In this document: positions 37,929-46,174 of the stretch, in pieces
Position numbering within the stretch: the stretch's first letter is position 1
Layout of the letters: each line of letters opens with the position of its first letter
Assembly (NCBI GenBank): GCA_014055465.1
Contig: WIAF01000002.1
Coordinates: 434,001 to 498,000 of the forward strand
Source: Nitrospira sp. CR1.1
GTDB lineage: Bacteria > Nitrospirota > Nitrospiria > Nitrospirales > Nitrospiraceae
Length of the DNA: 64,000 nt
Direction of reading: 5' to 3'
The notes under the pieces: model-generated
Database searches by the model: none
Seen by the model: only the letters and a program-made list of their open reading frames with translations
What the model was told of the DNA's origin: nothing
Translations under genes and position numbers: made by a program

Positions 37929-39104
37929 TTATCTCCTGGTCACGCGGCGGGCGACATACAGCGGGCGGTTCTTGACCTCGTCGGAAATCCGGCCGATGTA
38001 CTCCCCGATCACGCCGATGGTCATCAGCTGAATGCCAGCCAGGAAGAAGATCGACACGACCAAGGTCGTAAAACCGGCAACCCCGACACCGATGGTGAGT
38101 TTCTTAATGAAATAAAACAGCGCCACCAGAAACGAGAGCAGCGAAACGGTAAAGCCCAGCAACGTGATGATGCGCAACGGCATGTGGCTGAAGGAGATCA
38201 ATCCGTCGAGCGCAAGGTAGATCAATTTCCGAAGCGTGTATTTGGGCGTTCCGGCATGGCGCGCCTGGCGCTCATAGGGCACCCCCACCTGCTTGAATCC
38301 CACCCAGCTGCGGATTCCCCTGACAAATCGATTCCGTTCAGGCATGCGGACCAGGAGATCCACCACCTTCCGGTCCATGACGCAAAAATCTCCGGCATCC
38401 AACGGAATCTCGATATTGGCGACCCGTTGAAGCAGCCGGTAAAATCCCGCGTAGGCCAACCGCTTGCCCCACCATTCCTTGCGTTCGGTTCGCACGGCGT
38501 AGACCACTTCCCACCCTTCCTGCCATTTCGCCAAAAAGGTGTGCAGGACTTCGGGAGGATCCTGCAGATCGGCATCCATAATACTGACGACGCGCCCGCG
38601 ACTATGCTCTAATCCGGCGCTGATCGCGACTTGGTGGCCGAAATTTCGGGCAAACTCCACGACGACAACCCGATGATCCTCTGATTCCAGGCGCCGCAAT
38701 ATTTCCGGGCTGTGATCGTGACTGCCGTCGTCGATGAAGACGATCTCGTAATCCAGCCCTTGTTCAGTGAGCGTTCTCGTCAGGCGGGTATGGAGGGTCT
38801 GCAAATTCTCTTCTTCATTAAAGACCGGAATCACGATCGACAACATCGGCGGAGGAGCGGACGCGACGCGTTGCCCCAGAATGGCGGCAATCAATGCCGG
38901 TGGCTGGCGATGGTCTTCGGCAGTGGCTGTCAGTTCCATTGCCGACGCCAAGGCCCGGCAGAATTCCAGGGCTTCCTGCGGATCCTGTGTCGGCGGCAAT
39001 CGACGCCCCTGGCTCGACGGCAGCCCTCTTGCTGATGACATCTCATTCCGGCCAGACCAATCTCGCGGACCGGACTGCGGTGACGGCTGCATAGAACCAC
39101 TCAT
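37929..39104 (-). CDS. DPM1/GtrB-like polyprenyl-phosphate glycosyltransferase (GT2) with long N-terminal extension
   Basis: The GT2 core begins near residue 87 (LSIVIPVFNEEENLQTLHTRL), with DDGSHDHS, MDADLQDPPEVL and FARNFGHQVAISAGL, followed by two C-terminal membrane helices (about 315-370), as in GtrB and dolichol-phosphate-mannose synthase-like enzymes that charge polyprenyl phosphate. The first 85 residues are polar, Ser/Pro/Gln-rich and not typical of the family; a downstream start cannot be excluded. It may supply the lipid-linked sugar used by the GT-C enzyme at the operon end. Confidence 0.88.
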   Translation of the reverse strand: MSGSMQPSPQSGPRDWSGRNEMSSARGLPSSQGRRLPPTQDPQEALEFCRALASAMELTATAEDHRQPPALIAAILGQRVASAPPPMLSIVIPVFNEEENLQTLHTRLTRTLTEQGLDYEIVFIDDGSHDHSPEILRRLESEDHRVVVVEFARNFGHQVAISAGLEHSRGRVVSIMDADLQDPPEVLHTFLAKWQEGWEVVYAVRTERKEWWGKRLAYAGFYRLLQRVANIEIPLDAGDFCVMDRKVVDLLVRMPERNRFVRGIRSWVGFKQVGVPYERQARHAGTPKYTLRKLIYLALDGLISFSHMPLRIITLLGFTVSLLSFLVALFYFIKKLTIGVGVAGFTTLVVSIFFLAGIQLMTIGVIGEYIGRISDEVKNRPLYVARRVTRR

Positions 39105-39290
39105 CGTTGTCTCATCGTTGTAAGGGCATGCCGCTGGTCATCTTAGAATGGCACACTCAGTGTTGCTCCCTAGTGTAGCCGAGGAGAACCAATCAGGCCA
39201 CATCTTGTCGTGAAATCGCACCGTAGGACATTCGGAATCGTCCTCGCTGTCGCAACCTGACACACATTCGCTTTTCAGAAGGGGTGATAA

Positions 39291-40286
39291 TTATTTTTTT
39301 GAAAGAGAGGGATCGGCGCCTTTGGTCACGATTGCCAGACAGCCGAGCCCCAGCGCAATCCAGACAAACTCCCGAAAACGCCGCAGGAGCGCGAAGGTGA
39401 TGCCCGTGACCTCGCCATATCCGAACGCAGAGAGCAGAAACAGGTTCCCGGCATCCTGAGCACCCAAGCTGCCTGGAATAAAAAACGTCCCCCCTTTGAT
39501 AAAGACGGAGAGCGCCCCAATTGCGACAGCCGGCAAGACGTTGATGGATTGCCCCATGCAAAGAACCATCACATAGACCTCTAGCGCTTCCGCCAGCCAA
39601 CCGAGCAGAAACAGTCCCGTCGAAAGCAGGAAGGCCTGTCGTTGATGGGAATAAAAACTCGCGATCGTGCGATCCAATTCGAGCAACTGCTGTTCGCGAG
39701 TTTCCAGAAATTGGATGCGTAGGCCGATACGCCTCAGTACTGCGAGGATCCACCCGAACATACCCTGCCGTTGAACGATGACAAAGGCGCCGACCCCGAA
39801 CAGCAGGAGTCCCACGCTGACCATCCCGGCGGTGATCGTCTGTCCGGCAGATCCGCCCGAACCCAACAACCAAAATCCCAGGCCGATGCCCGCGAGTATG
39901 AATAGAATTTGGGCGATGGTCATGGTGGTTTTGGCCGTCACCACGGAGGCAAGGCCTTCAACCAGCGGCACCCCCTGGCGATTCAGGAGATAGGCCTTCA
40001 GCGGTTCGCCTCCCACGTAGGCCGTGGGAGTGGTCATATTCACGACTTCTCCGGCGGTGCGAATTGCCAAGATGCGCCAAAACGGGACGCCGTTCGCCCA
40101 GACGCCGAGCGTCACGCGCCAACCATAGGCTTCGAGGACATACATCAGGAGAGAGGGAAGCAGGATCAGCGCCATGGCGGCGGGACCCAGTTGCGTCACC
40201 GCATCGTAAATACGCCCGATGCCGATGTGCCAGACCAGTGCCGAGAGTGTCAGCGCCCCGAGGACAAGGAGGGCGGCCTTAAGCAC
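39291..40286 (-). CDS. Flippase-like membrane protein (LPG synthase TM region/UPF0104 family)
   Basis: 331 aa with about eight membrane helices and no soluble catalytic domain. Family motifs: EVVNMTTPTAYVGGEPLKAYLL and SVFIKGGTFFIPGSLGAQDAG, as in the aminoacyl-phosphatidylglycerol synthase membrane region and HpnL/AglD-like proteins thought to move lipids or lipid-linked sugars. It overlaps the fused CDP-alcohol gene by eight bases, suggesting that it acts on the product of that step. Confidence 0.83.
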   Translation of the reverse strand: MLKAALLVLGALTLSALVWHIGIGRIYDAVTQLGPAAMALILLPSLLMYVLEAYGWRVTLGVWANGVPFWRILAIRTAGEVVNMTTPTAYVGGEPLKAYLLNRQGVPLVEGLASVVTAKTTMTIAQILFILAGIGLGFWLLGSGGSAGQTITAGMVSVGLLLFGVGAFVIVQRQGMFGWILAVLRRIGLRIQFLETREQQLLELDRTIASFYSHQRQAFLLSTGLFLLGWLAEALEVYVMVLCMGQSINVLPAVAIGALSVFIKGGTFFIPGSLGAQDAGNLFLLSAFGYGEVTGITFALLRRFREFVWIALGLGCLAIVTKGADPSLSKK

Positions 40287-41733
40287 GGGCCCGTGCCGAG
40301 GGTCGGATCACCCACACCATCATCAACCAGAAGACGGTTGAGCCGAGTGCGGCCATCCATAAAAACCAGTCGAGTTTATCCAACAGGGCAAACAAGAACA
40401 CCACGACCGAGAAATCGCGGCTCGCCACATTTTTCAGAATGAAGTCGGACCAGGCCGCCTGCTTCGGCGTACTCCACCCACGGGTGGCGCCGATTTTTTG
40501 CGCCTTCGTGACCAGCCAGAACGCCATGGCATTGCCGAATACGGCCGCGCCCCCTAGCGCCAAAGGCACCCACGCTTCGGCCGTATCGGCCTGCCGAACA
40601 TAGGCGCCGCAGGCAATTCCGGCAAAGATGGCGATATGCACCACATTGTCCATGGCGATATCCAGCCAGGCGCCGAACGGGGATTCCGTGAAGGTGAGGC
40701 GCGCCACCTCGCCATCGCAACAGTCGATAATAGCGGCGAGTTGAAATAACAACGCAGCGATAATGCCGGTCGTGTACGTACCCAGACCGAACCCGACGGC
40801 CGAGAGGAGCCCGATAACAGTCGCCACCATGGTGATGGTGTTCGGTGAACACTTCAGCTGCAAGAACAGTCTAGTCAACAGGCGCGAGAAGGTGCGGTTG
40901 AAGTAGCGGTCGACAAATCCCTCGGCGTCGCCCTTCAGCGATCGGAACAACGTCCGCTCCGCCTGGCCGATACTGGCCTGATCCCATACTTCGCGATACC
41001 AGAGTCCGGCATGGGATGCGGCGGACACCACCCGTACACGCCCTTCGATGGCGGCTCGTTCCAGCCAGCGGCGCATGGGGGTCATCCCGGTGGCATCCGT
41101 GGCGCCGCTCGTCGACGCCTCAGCCGCCCCGTTGGGCGGGTTCAAAATACTGGCTGGCAACACGACCAGATCGGCTGCCACCTGGTGGCCTACCTGGCCG
41201 GGCTGATTATGAAATGAAATCAGCCGCCCCTCCTGAAATGCGACCACCGGATTCCGACGACCGGCCACAGGCTCGACCGGGCCCGCTTCTCGCGTGACCA
41301 CCACCGCCTCGCCGTCGCGCACAGTCTGTCGCAAATGTTCGATCAAGCCCCTGGAGAAAACCGCCTGGACTCCGGCCACCAGGCAAAAGCCCCGGACCTC
41401 AGCGGCCAGGGATTCCCATGTGCGCGGATCGTCGAGGGGAAACTCCCGCACCGGCATCCACCGGACCGGAATCGTGACGCGGGCCCCGCGCGCCAACGCC
41501 TGTTTCAACAACTCTTCATCGGGACCGGCCAAGATGATCAATTGGCGGATGCCGCCTCGCTGCAAGGTGAGGACCGTCCGTTGAAAGAGGCTCAACCCTC
41601 CGATGTGGGTCAAGGGGCCCACGTTGGCAAGCCCGCGCCCAGGGCGATCGGCGAAAAGACCGGCGCCCGGCAGGAGAATGGCCGTGCTCAACCCCTGGAG
41701 TTCGGCGCCTCGTTGTAAGGTACTTTCGCTCAT
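40279..41733 (-). CDS. Fused nucleotidyltransferase-like / CDP-alcohol phosphotransferase
   Basis: Two parts in 484 aa. Residues about 15-250 resemble a nucleotidyltransferase, but the usual LAAGxGxR loop is altered to LLPGAGLFADRPGR, so activity is doubtful. From about 280 on comes a CDP-alcohol phosphotransferase with the full motif DG(x2)AR(x8)G(x3)D(x3)D at D340, G341, A344, R345, G354, D358, D362 and several membrane helices. Layout resembles the archaeal bifunctional inositol-phosphate enzymes. Given the AEP genes upstream, transfer of phospho-AEP from CMP-AEP to a lipid or glycan is inferred. ATG 41733 matches the family start. Confidence 0.82.
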   Translation of the reverse strand: MSESTLQRGAELQGLSTAILLPGAGLFADRPGRGLANVGPLTHIGGLSLFQRTVLTLQRGGIRQLIILAGPDEELLKQALARGARVTIPVRWMPVREFPLDDPRTWESLAAEVRGFCLVAGVQAVFSRGLIEHLRQTVRDGEAVVVTREAGPVEPVAGRRNPVVAFQEGRLISFHNQPGQVGHQVAADLVVLPASILNPPNGAAEASTSGATDATGMTPMRRWLERAAIEGRVRVVSAASHAGLWYREVWDQASIGQAERTLFRSLKGDAEGFVDRYFNRTFSRLLTRLFLQLKCSPNTITMVATVIGLLSAVGFGLGTYTTGIIAALLFQLAAIIDCCDGEVARLTFTESPFGAWLDIAMDNVVHIAIFAGIACGAYVRQADTAEAWVPLALGGAAVFGNAMAFWLVTKAQKIGATRGWSTPKQAAWSDFILKNVASRDFSVVVFLFALLDKLDWFLWMAALGSTVFWLMMVWVIRPSARARA

Positions 41734-41855
41734 CGTCGGACTCGTTGTTCGTCCCTCGCCAAAGACACGAGAAGTCGCTAGCAACAGCGTATCGGTGTCG
41801 GATCTTTCCCCAGAGCGCGTCGCCATTGATGCGTCGCGTGCGGCGAGCACGGGCT

Positions 41856-42575
41856 CTATAGCCGGGGCAGAACCTCCCGCTCCGCCTTCGTCACATCTTC
41901 AGGGAAATCAATTTCGGTCCAGGGCAGTCCTCCGATTTTCTCATGCCCGACCTTGACCTCGCGGAAATACTGCAGCAATCCGTCTTCGTATTCCATGTCC
42001 CAACGGTCCTGATCAATGTATCCCTTGAGGGAGGTGATCACATGCGCAGTATCTGCCCGGCGCACCCTGAGGAACCCGACGCCTTCGCCGGCGAGATCGT
42101 ACCGATCAGGCACCTTTTTGCTCAAGGCGATGACACGCTCGCCCTGTACGACGACCATACATTCCTCGCCGGTTTGCTTCACCGTGTCGTCCATCAGCAG
42201 GCAGTTTTCGTAGGGAGACGCCACCAGGCGACGTAGGATTTCCCGATGAAACAACACATCCGCGTCCATGATGACCACGTCGTCTATCAGCGCCTGCCTG
42301 GCAATCCACAGCGACGAAATGCTGCCGCGATGAAACTCCTCGTTCACGAGATAGGAGATGTCTACCCCATGGCACTGCGAGCCAACGGCAGCCCTGATCA
42401 TCTCCTGCTTGTATCCGACCACAATCGTCACGTGCTTGATTTTGACCGAGGCCAGGGATTCCAGATAGCGGGACAGCAAGGTCTGCCCGCCGATCTCGAT
42501 CAGGCATTTTGGTTTATGCTGGGTCACCGGCCAGAGGCGTTTGCCGACTCCTGCCGCAAGGATAATCGCCTTCAT
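41856..42575 (-). CDS. Cytidylyltransferase of LicC/PntC type (likely CMP-aminoethylphosphonate synthesis)
   Basis: Single-domain nucleotidyltransferase, 239 aa, starting KAIILAAGVGKRLWPVTQHKPKCLIEIGG with the NTP loop and conserved lysine, MDADVLFHREIL with the metal Asp, and DRWDMEYEDGLLQYF late. Relatives activate phosphocholine or AEP with CTP. It overlaps the AEP transaminase gene by four bases, so CMP-AEP is the most likely product. Sugar-nucleotide synthesis is the alternative. Confidence 0.78.
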   Translation of the reverse strand: MKAIILAAGVGKRLWPVTQHKPKCLIEIGGQTLLSRYLESLASVKIKHVTIVVGYKQEMIRAAVGSQCHGVDISYLVNEEFHRGSISSLWIARQALIDDVVIMDADVLFHREILRRLVASPYENCLLMDDTVKQTGEECMVVVQGERVIALSKKVPDRYDLAGEGVGFLRVRRADTAHVITSLKGYIDQDRWDMEYEDGLLQYFREVKVGHEKIGGLPWTEIDFPEDVTKAEREVLPRL

Positions 42576-43666
42576 GCGCGCGCCGCCGCACCCGCCATGA
42601 CTTCCTCGAACGCGCCCAGAAAGCCGTCGATCTGGGATTCAGTGAGGGCTCCCATGTTGGCGACCCGAAAGACCTTCGATTCCAGTTGTCCCTGACCGGC
42701 ATAGATCACATAGCCGCGGTCCTTGAGCTGATCATGCAGGGTGGCGTAGCTCAGCCCGGCCGGTAGATGGAAGGTGGTGATCGTATTCGACTGCAGGTCC
42801 GCCGGCAGGAACGGCTGCACTCCCATACCTGCCATCCGCTCGCGAATTCTTGTTGCCATGCGCCGATACCGCTGAAAGCGGTTCGCCAACCCCTCTTCCA
42901 GCAACTCGTCCAGGGCCTCTTCAAAGGCGTAGTACACCTGCACAGCCGGCGTGAACGGCACGATCCCTCGTCCCTGTTCATCAACATAATGAGTCAGGGT
43001 CAGGTACCAGGACCGCTTTGGATACTTGCGCATCTGGTCCAGGAATCCCTTGCGCAGCAGGACAAACGAGACGCCGGGGAACCCCTGAATGCACTTCCCC
43101 GCCGTTCCCGCCACCATATAGATGTGCGATCCGGCGATATCGATCGGTTCGCCTGCCAGACCGCTGACCGAATCGAGGACGAAGACCCGGTTGAGGCTAT
43201 CAGCCACTTCCGCAATTTCTTTCACCGGATTGATCAAGCCGGTCGTCGTCTCGTGGTGCACCATCGATACCGCGTGCACTTCGGGGTGCTGCCGGAGGGC
43301 TAACCGGAGCCGTTCCGGATCAGGCCGGATGTGCCAGTCCGACTTCAGTTCAGAGACACCGAGCCGCTGCAACCCGATCATATTGGACAGGCGTTCGCCG
43401 TAGACCCCGTTGTTGAGCACCAACATGCGCTTGCCCAACGGGAGGCAGGACATGACGGCGGACTCCACGGCAGCCGTGCCGGACCCCGTCAAGACGACGG
43501 CCACGTAGTCCGACTCCGCACCGGGCACGAAGGCGGTGAGCAGCTTCTGCTGGATGCGAAGCAGCATCTCGGAAAACTCGGATTCCCGATGGCAAATATC
43601 CGGACGCAACAAGGCCTGCCGCACCCGTTCGCTCACATTGACCGGACCTGGATTCAGAAGTATCAT
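42572..43666 (-). CDS. 2-Aminoethylphosphonate--pyruvate transaminase (class V aminotransferase)
   Basis: PLP enzyme, 364 aa, starting ILLNPGPVNVSERVRQALL with TGSGTAAVESAV, FVLDSVSGLAGEPID, and the PLP lysine region VAGTAGKCIQGFPGVSFVLL. In the biosynthetic direction it converts phosphonoacetaldehyde to 2-aminoethylphosphonate. The split phosphonopyruvate decarboxylase just upstream provides that aldehyde, which supports this over alanine-glyoxylate transaminase. 69 bases separate it from the decarboxylase beta gene. Confidence 0.85.
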   Translation of the reverse strand: MILLNPGPVNVSERVRQALLRPDICHRESEFSEMLLRIQQKLLTAFVPGAESDYVAVVLTGSGTAAVESAVMSCLPLGKRMLVLNNGVYGERLSNMIGLQRLGVSELKSDWHIRPDPERLRLALRQHPEVHAVSMVHHETTTGLINPVKEIAEVADSLNRVFVLDSVSGLAGEPIDIAGSHIYMVAGTAGKCIQGFPGVSFVLLRKGFLDQMRKYPKRSWYLTLTHYVDEQGRGIVPFTPAVQVYYAFEEALDELLEEGLANRFQRYRRMATRIRERMAGMGVQPFLPADLQSNTITTFHLPAGLSYATLHDQLKDRGYVIYAGQGQLESKVFRVANMGALTESQIDGFLGAFEEVMAGAAARA

Positions 43667-43735
43667 GATTATCCCTCAGGCTGGTGATCGGGACAGAGTA
43701 GGACGGGCTCACTCAGCACGTTCAGGGCACCGCCA

Positions 43736-44314
43736 CTACTCGATGGCTTTCATGAAGCGCGCGGTGATGGCCGGCGGCTCCAGCGCAATCCGTCCGGCAT
43801 CCTCGACAAACTCGTTCACCTTGACGAGCAACATACTCGGTCCATCGTTCTTCAACATATCTTTGAATTCGTACACGAGATCTTCACGGTCCAACACCCG
43901 TTCGACCGCCACATATCCCGCCGCCTTCGCCACCTTTTCCAGCTGAACGACGTTCGAGATGGTCGGCTGATTCCCCGTCGAGCCATACACTTCATTGTCG
44001 AACACGACATGGACGAAATTCTTCGGTCGCAATGCGCCCACCGTCGCCAATGTGCCCATCCCCATCAGCACGTTGCCGTCTCCGTCGAAGACGATCACCT
44101 TCTTTGAAGGTTTGGACAGCGCCACGCCCAGGCCGATGGCTGCGGCATTGCCCATCGACCCGATCATATAGAAATGTGTCGGCCGATCGGCCAGTTTCTG
44201 GGCTTCCCGCGAAGGAAATCCGTTGCAGATGATGACGGGCTGATCCGTCAATAGTTCTAGCAGGGCAGCCATCGCCTGCGCCCGGCTCTGCATCGTCCCC
44301 TGTTCCGGCCTCAT
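43736..44314 (-). CDS. Phosphonopyruvate decarboxylase, C-terminal (TPP-binding) subunit
   Basis: Thiamine-diphosphate pyrophosphate-binding half of the enzyme that turns phosphonopyruvate into phosphonoacetaldehyde. The TPP/metal motif runs from GDGNVLMGMG to VVFDNEVYGS, preceded by GSMGNAAAIGLGVAL. 192 aa. It starts in an ATGA overlap with the gene for the N-terminal half; together the two make about 357 aa, close to the single-chain enzyme. Sulfopyruvate decarboxylase (ComE) is the nearest alternative. Confidence 0.83.
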   Translation of the reverse strand: MRPEQGTMQSRAQAMAALLELLTDQPVIICNGFPSREAQKLADRPTHFYMIGSMGNAAAIGLGVALSKPSKKVIVFDGDGNVLMGMGTLATVGALRPKNFVHVVFDNEVYGSTGNQPTISNVVQLEKVAKAAGYVAVERVLDREDLVYEFKDMLKNDGPSMLLVKVNEFVEDAGRIALEPPAITARFMKAIE

Positions 44315-44808
44315 GGGTGCAACCCCTTGATGATGCCCTTTTTGATCAGGAGGGCGACCGGAATACGTTGCTTCATAAAGGTTTGTCCCGCCCACCGGAG
44401 ATCGTCCGCCATCGTCTGTTCCGACAGGGTCCGGTGTGGAATTTTCATCGTGTCGAGCAACTGCGGCATCGTCTCGCCCATCACCAGATGTTCCGGAGCG
44501 TCTTTTCCTTCAAAGCCTCGCCAGGATACCAGCAAGAGGCACGGCTGCCGATAGATCATATTGAGCGACAGCAGGGTGTTCAACGACGTGCCGAGCCCGG
44601 AGTTCTGCATGAGCACGGCCGGAATTTTTCCGGCCATGAAGGCGCCGGCAGCCATGGCGACGGCCTCATCCTCGCGCACGGCCGAGGTGTAGAGCTTGCG
44701 CGTGAGCAACTCTTCGATGATGCCGCCCAACAGGGAATCGGGCACACCGGTGAAGAAGTTGACGCCCATATTCTCGAGCGCCTGTACGAACACATCACTG
44801 TCGACCAT
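44311..44808 (-). CDS. Phosphonopyruvate decarboxylase, N-terminal (pyrimidine-binding) subunit
   Basis: 165 aa, matching the first half of phosphonopyruvate decarboxylase: NMGVNFFTGVPDSLLGGIIE, the activating glutamate region AVREDEAVAMAAGAFMAGK and VLMQNSGLGTSLNTLLSL. The GVPDSLL sequence favours phosphonopyruvate over sulfopyruvate decarboxylase (ComD). It is the first gene of the operon, about 45 bases downstream of a strong promoter. PEP mutase, which normally precedes this step, is not adjacent. Confidence 0.83.
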   Translation of the reverse strand: MVDSDVFVQALENMGVNFFTGVPDSLLGGIIEELLTRKLYTSAVREDEAVAMAAGAFMAGKIPAVLMQNSGLGTSLNTLLSLNMIYRQPCLLLVSWRGFEGKDAPEHLVMGETMPQLLDTMKIPHRTLSEQTMADDLRWAGQTFMKQRIPVALLIKKGIIKGLHP

Positions 44809-44852
44809 GAACCATGCTCCTGTCGCCTGACGGGCCCCGGCACAAGAGGCGC

Positions 44853-44881
44853 ATTATAGCCAAGGGGTCCTTCATTCACAA
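44853..44881 (-). promoter_or_regulatory. Sigma-70 promoter of the phosphonate/surface-polymer operon
   Basis: Minus strand: TTGTGA (44881-44876), a 17-base spacer and a perfect TATAAT (44858-44853). It points at the phosphonopyruvate decarboxylase gene starting at 44808. The 14 genes from here to 28933 are on one strand with overlaps or short gaps, apart from one gap of about 186 bases at 39105-39290. Confidence 0.7.
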
Positions 44882-44953
44882 GAACACCGCACGGAGAGTT
44901 GCCGCCGCGTGAACGCCCATGGTAGCGTGCCATATCGGGACCCTGTGAAAGCC

Positions 44954-45496
44954 ATGCGCAACGCGTTTTCAATATGGTCGCCTCTCCGTCTCCTGCAGTG
45001 CATCGGGTCCGTCAGCGCGCTGCTGCTCCTCACAGCCGGGCCGGCTTTCGCCATTACCATGGTCAACGATCCGCACGGCTATCACGATCTTTCCTGGGGC
45101 ACGCCCCTCGCCGGCATTTCTGACCTCGCCGTCACCCGTGAGAACACGCATACCATCGACTATGAATTTCGCGACCGCCCCCCGGTCTATGCCGACATTC
45201 CCGTCGAGAGCCTGCACCTTTCGACGGTGGACGCCCAGTTTGCGCGCGTGACGATCCGATACCGTGGCGCGCAGGCTCATCAGCAGGTGTTGCAATATCT
45301 CGAACGGACCTATGGGGCGATTGAACGGCTTCCCGGCCAAATGATGCGCGGACTCAACCAGCAATATACGTGGCGTGGACCGGAAACAGAAATCACGCTG
45401 ACCTATGAGGCAAACCGGGACCGGGGCTTTATTTTTATCGAAAGCCGCAACCTGGCGCCACGCTTTCAAGATCGCATGTCGGATACGGCGGACTAA
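44954..45496 (+). CDS. Secreted protein of unknown family, first of a tandem pair
   Basis: 180 aa with a signal peptide ending AGPAFA (about residue 37). The mature part shares spaced motifs with the next gene: NDPxGY..W, a VESLHLSTVDAQFARVTIRYRG strand pair, LERTYGAIERLPGQM and the closing GFIFIESR. Likely an exported small alpha/beta domain; no known family recognised. ATG 44954 is chosen since it starts the signal peptide; an ATG 15 codons upstream is in frame. Divergent from the polymer operon. Confidence 0.75.
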   Translation: MRNAFSIWSPLRLLQCIGSVSALLLLTAGPAFAITMVNDPHGYHDLSWGTPLAGISDLAVTRENTHTIDYEFRDRPPVYADIPVESLHLSTVDAQFARVTIRYRGAQAHQQVLQYLERTYGAIERLPGQMMRGLNQQYTWRGPETEITLTYEANRDRGFIFIESRNLAPRFQDRMSDTAD

Positions 45497-45499
45497 CCT

Positions 45500-46039
45500 A
45501 TGCTGCGCGGACAGACCTTCCGCTCCCACACACGCTGGCTGCGTATTCTTGCCATCGGGATCCTGCTACTGCCGCCGATCGCCCCGGCGGGGGCCGTCCC
45601 CATGCAGAACGACCCGAATGGTTTCGAAGGCATTCCCTGGGGAGCAGCGTTTACCGAATCCGATCGGTTCCTGAAGGTGGAGGATGCGGGCCGGGTCCAA
45701 ACCTATGAACTGACATCCACACCCCGGACATTGGGACCGGCGACGGTCGAGTCCATGAAGTTCAGCACCATCGAAGGGAAATTCGCCCGCGTCATGGTCC
45801 GGTATACCGGAAAGGACACCCACGACCACCTATTGACCTTCCTGCAGCAACAATTCGGCCCGATCGATCAGAGCCCCGGTCAGATGACGGGTGGCGCGGT
45901 CAAGTTTTTCAACTGGCAGGGACCAGACAGCGCGATCATCCTTCGGTATGATCTTCGTACCAGCCAGGGCGTGATTTTTTTCGAGAGCGAAGCGTTTCGC
46001 GTGAAGTTGAATGAAGGCAATTCGCCTTCCGCCCCGTGA
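45500..46039 (+). CDS. Secreted protein of unknown family, second of a tandem pair
   Basis: 179 aa, signal peptide to about residue 32 (APAGA). Paralogue of the upstream protein: NDPNGFEGIPWG, VESMKFSTIEGKFARVMVRYTG, LQQQFGPIDQSPGQM and GVIFFESE line up with it along the whole length. It starts three bases after the first gene's stop, so the pair is co-expressed and probably arose by tandem duplication. Confidence 0.77.
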   Translation: MLRGQTFRSHTRWLRILAIGILLLPPIAPAGAVPMQNDPNGFEGIPWGAAFTESDRFLKVEDAGRVQTYELTSTPRTLGPATVESMKFSTIEGKFARVMVRYTGKDTHDHLLTFLQQQFGPIDQSPGQMTGGAVKFFNWQGPDSAIILRYDLRTSQGVIFFESEAFRVKLNEGNSPSAP

Positions 46040-46108
46040 CCGGGCTATCGTCCTCTCTCCCCCTGTCCTCCAGGACATTCCCCCCTGCGGATGGAATGTT
46101 CGCGATCC

Positions 46109-46136
46109 TTGTCACCCTTCATTGTTGCGTGATACC
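46109..46136 (+). promoter_or_regulatory. Possible promoter of the TetR-efflux operon
   Basis: TTGTCA (46109-46114) and GATACC (46131-46136) with a 16-base spacer. The predicted start of transcription falls at the edge of the inverted repeat at 46143, which would let a bound repressor block it. Confidence 0.35.
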
Positions 46137-46142
46137 TTGAGT

Positions 46143-46160
46143 GGTGAGTAATCACTCACC
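46143..46160. promoter_or_regulatory. TetR-type operator
   Basis: GGTGAGT AATC ACTCACC, perfect seven-base arms around a four-base centre, 15 bases upstream of the TetR gene. TGAGT..ACTCA palindromes are typical operators of TetR repressors of efflux pumps, so autoregulation of the operon is expected. Confidence 0.65.
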
Positions 46161-46174
46161 GGACGAACGATGAC

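Noticed and set aside
39193..39873. 226-codon minus-strand frame
   Set aside because: Out-of-frame overlap with the clear membrane protein at 39291-40286.
43736..44808. Sulfopyruvate decarboxylase ComDE (coenzyme M or taurine route)
   Set aside because: GVPDSLL, the AEP-type transaminase and the cytidylyltransferase/CDP-alcohol genes fit phosphonate metabolism better; kept only as an alternative.
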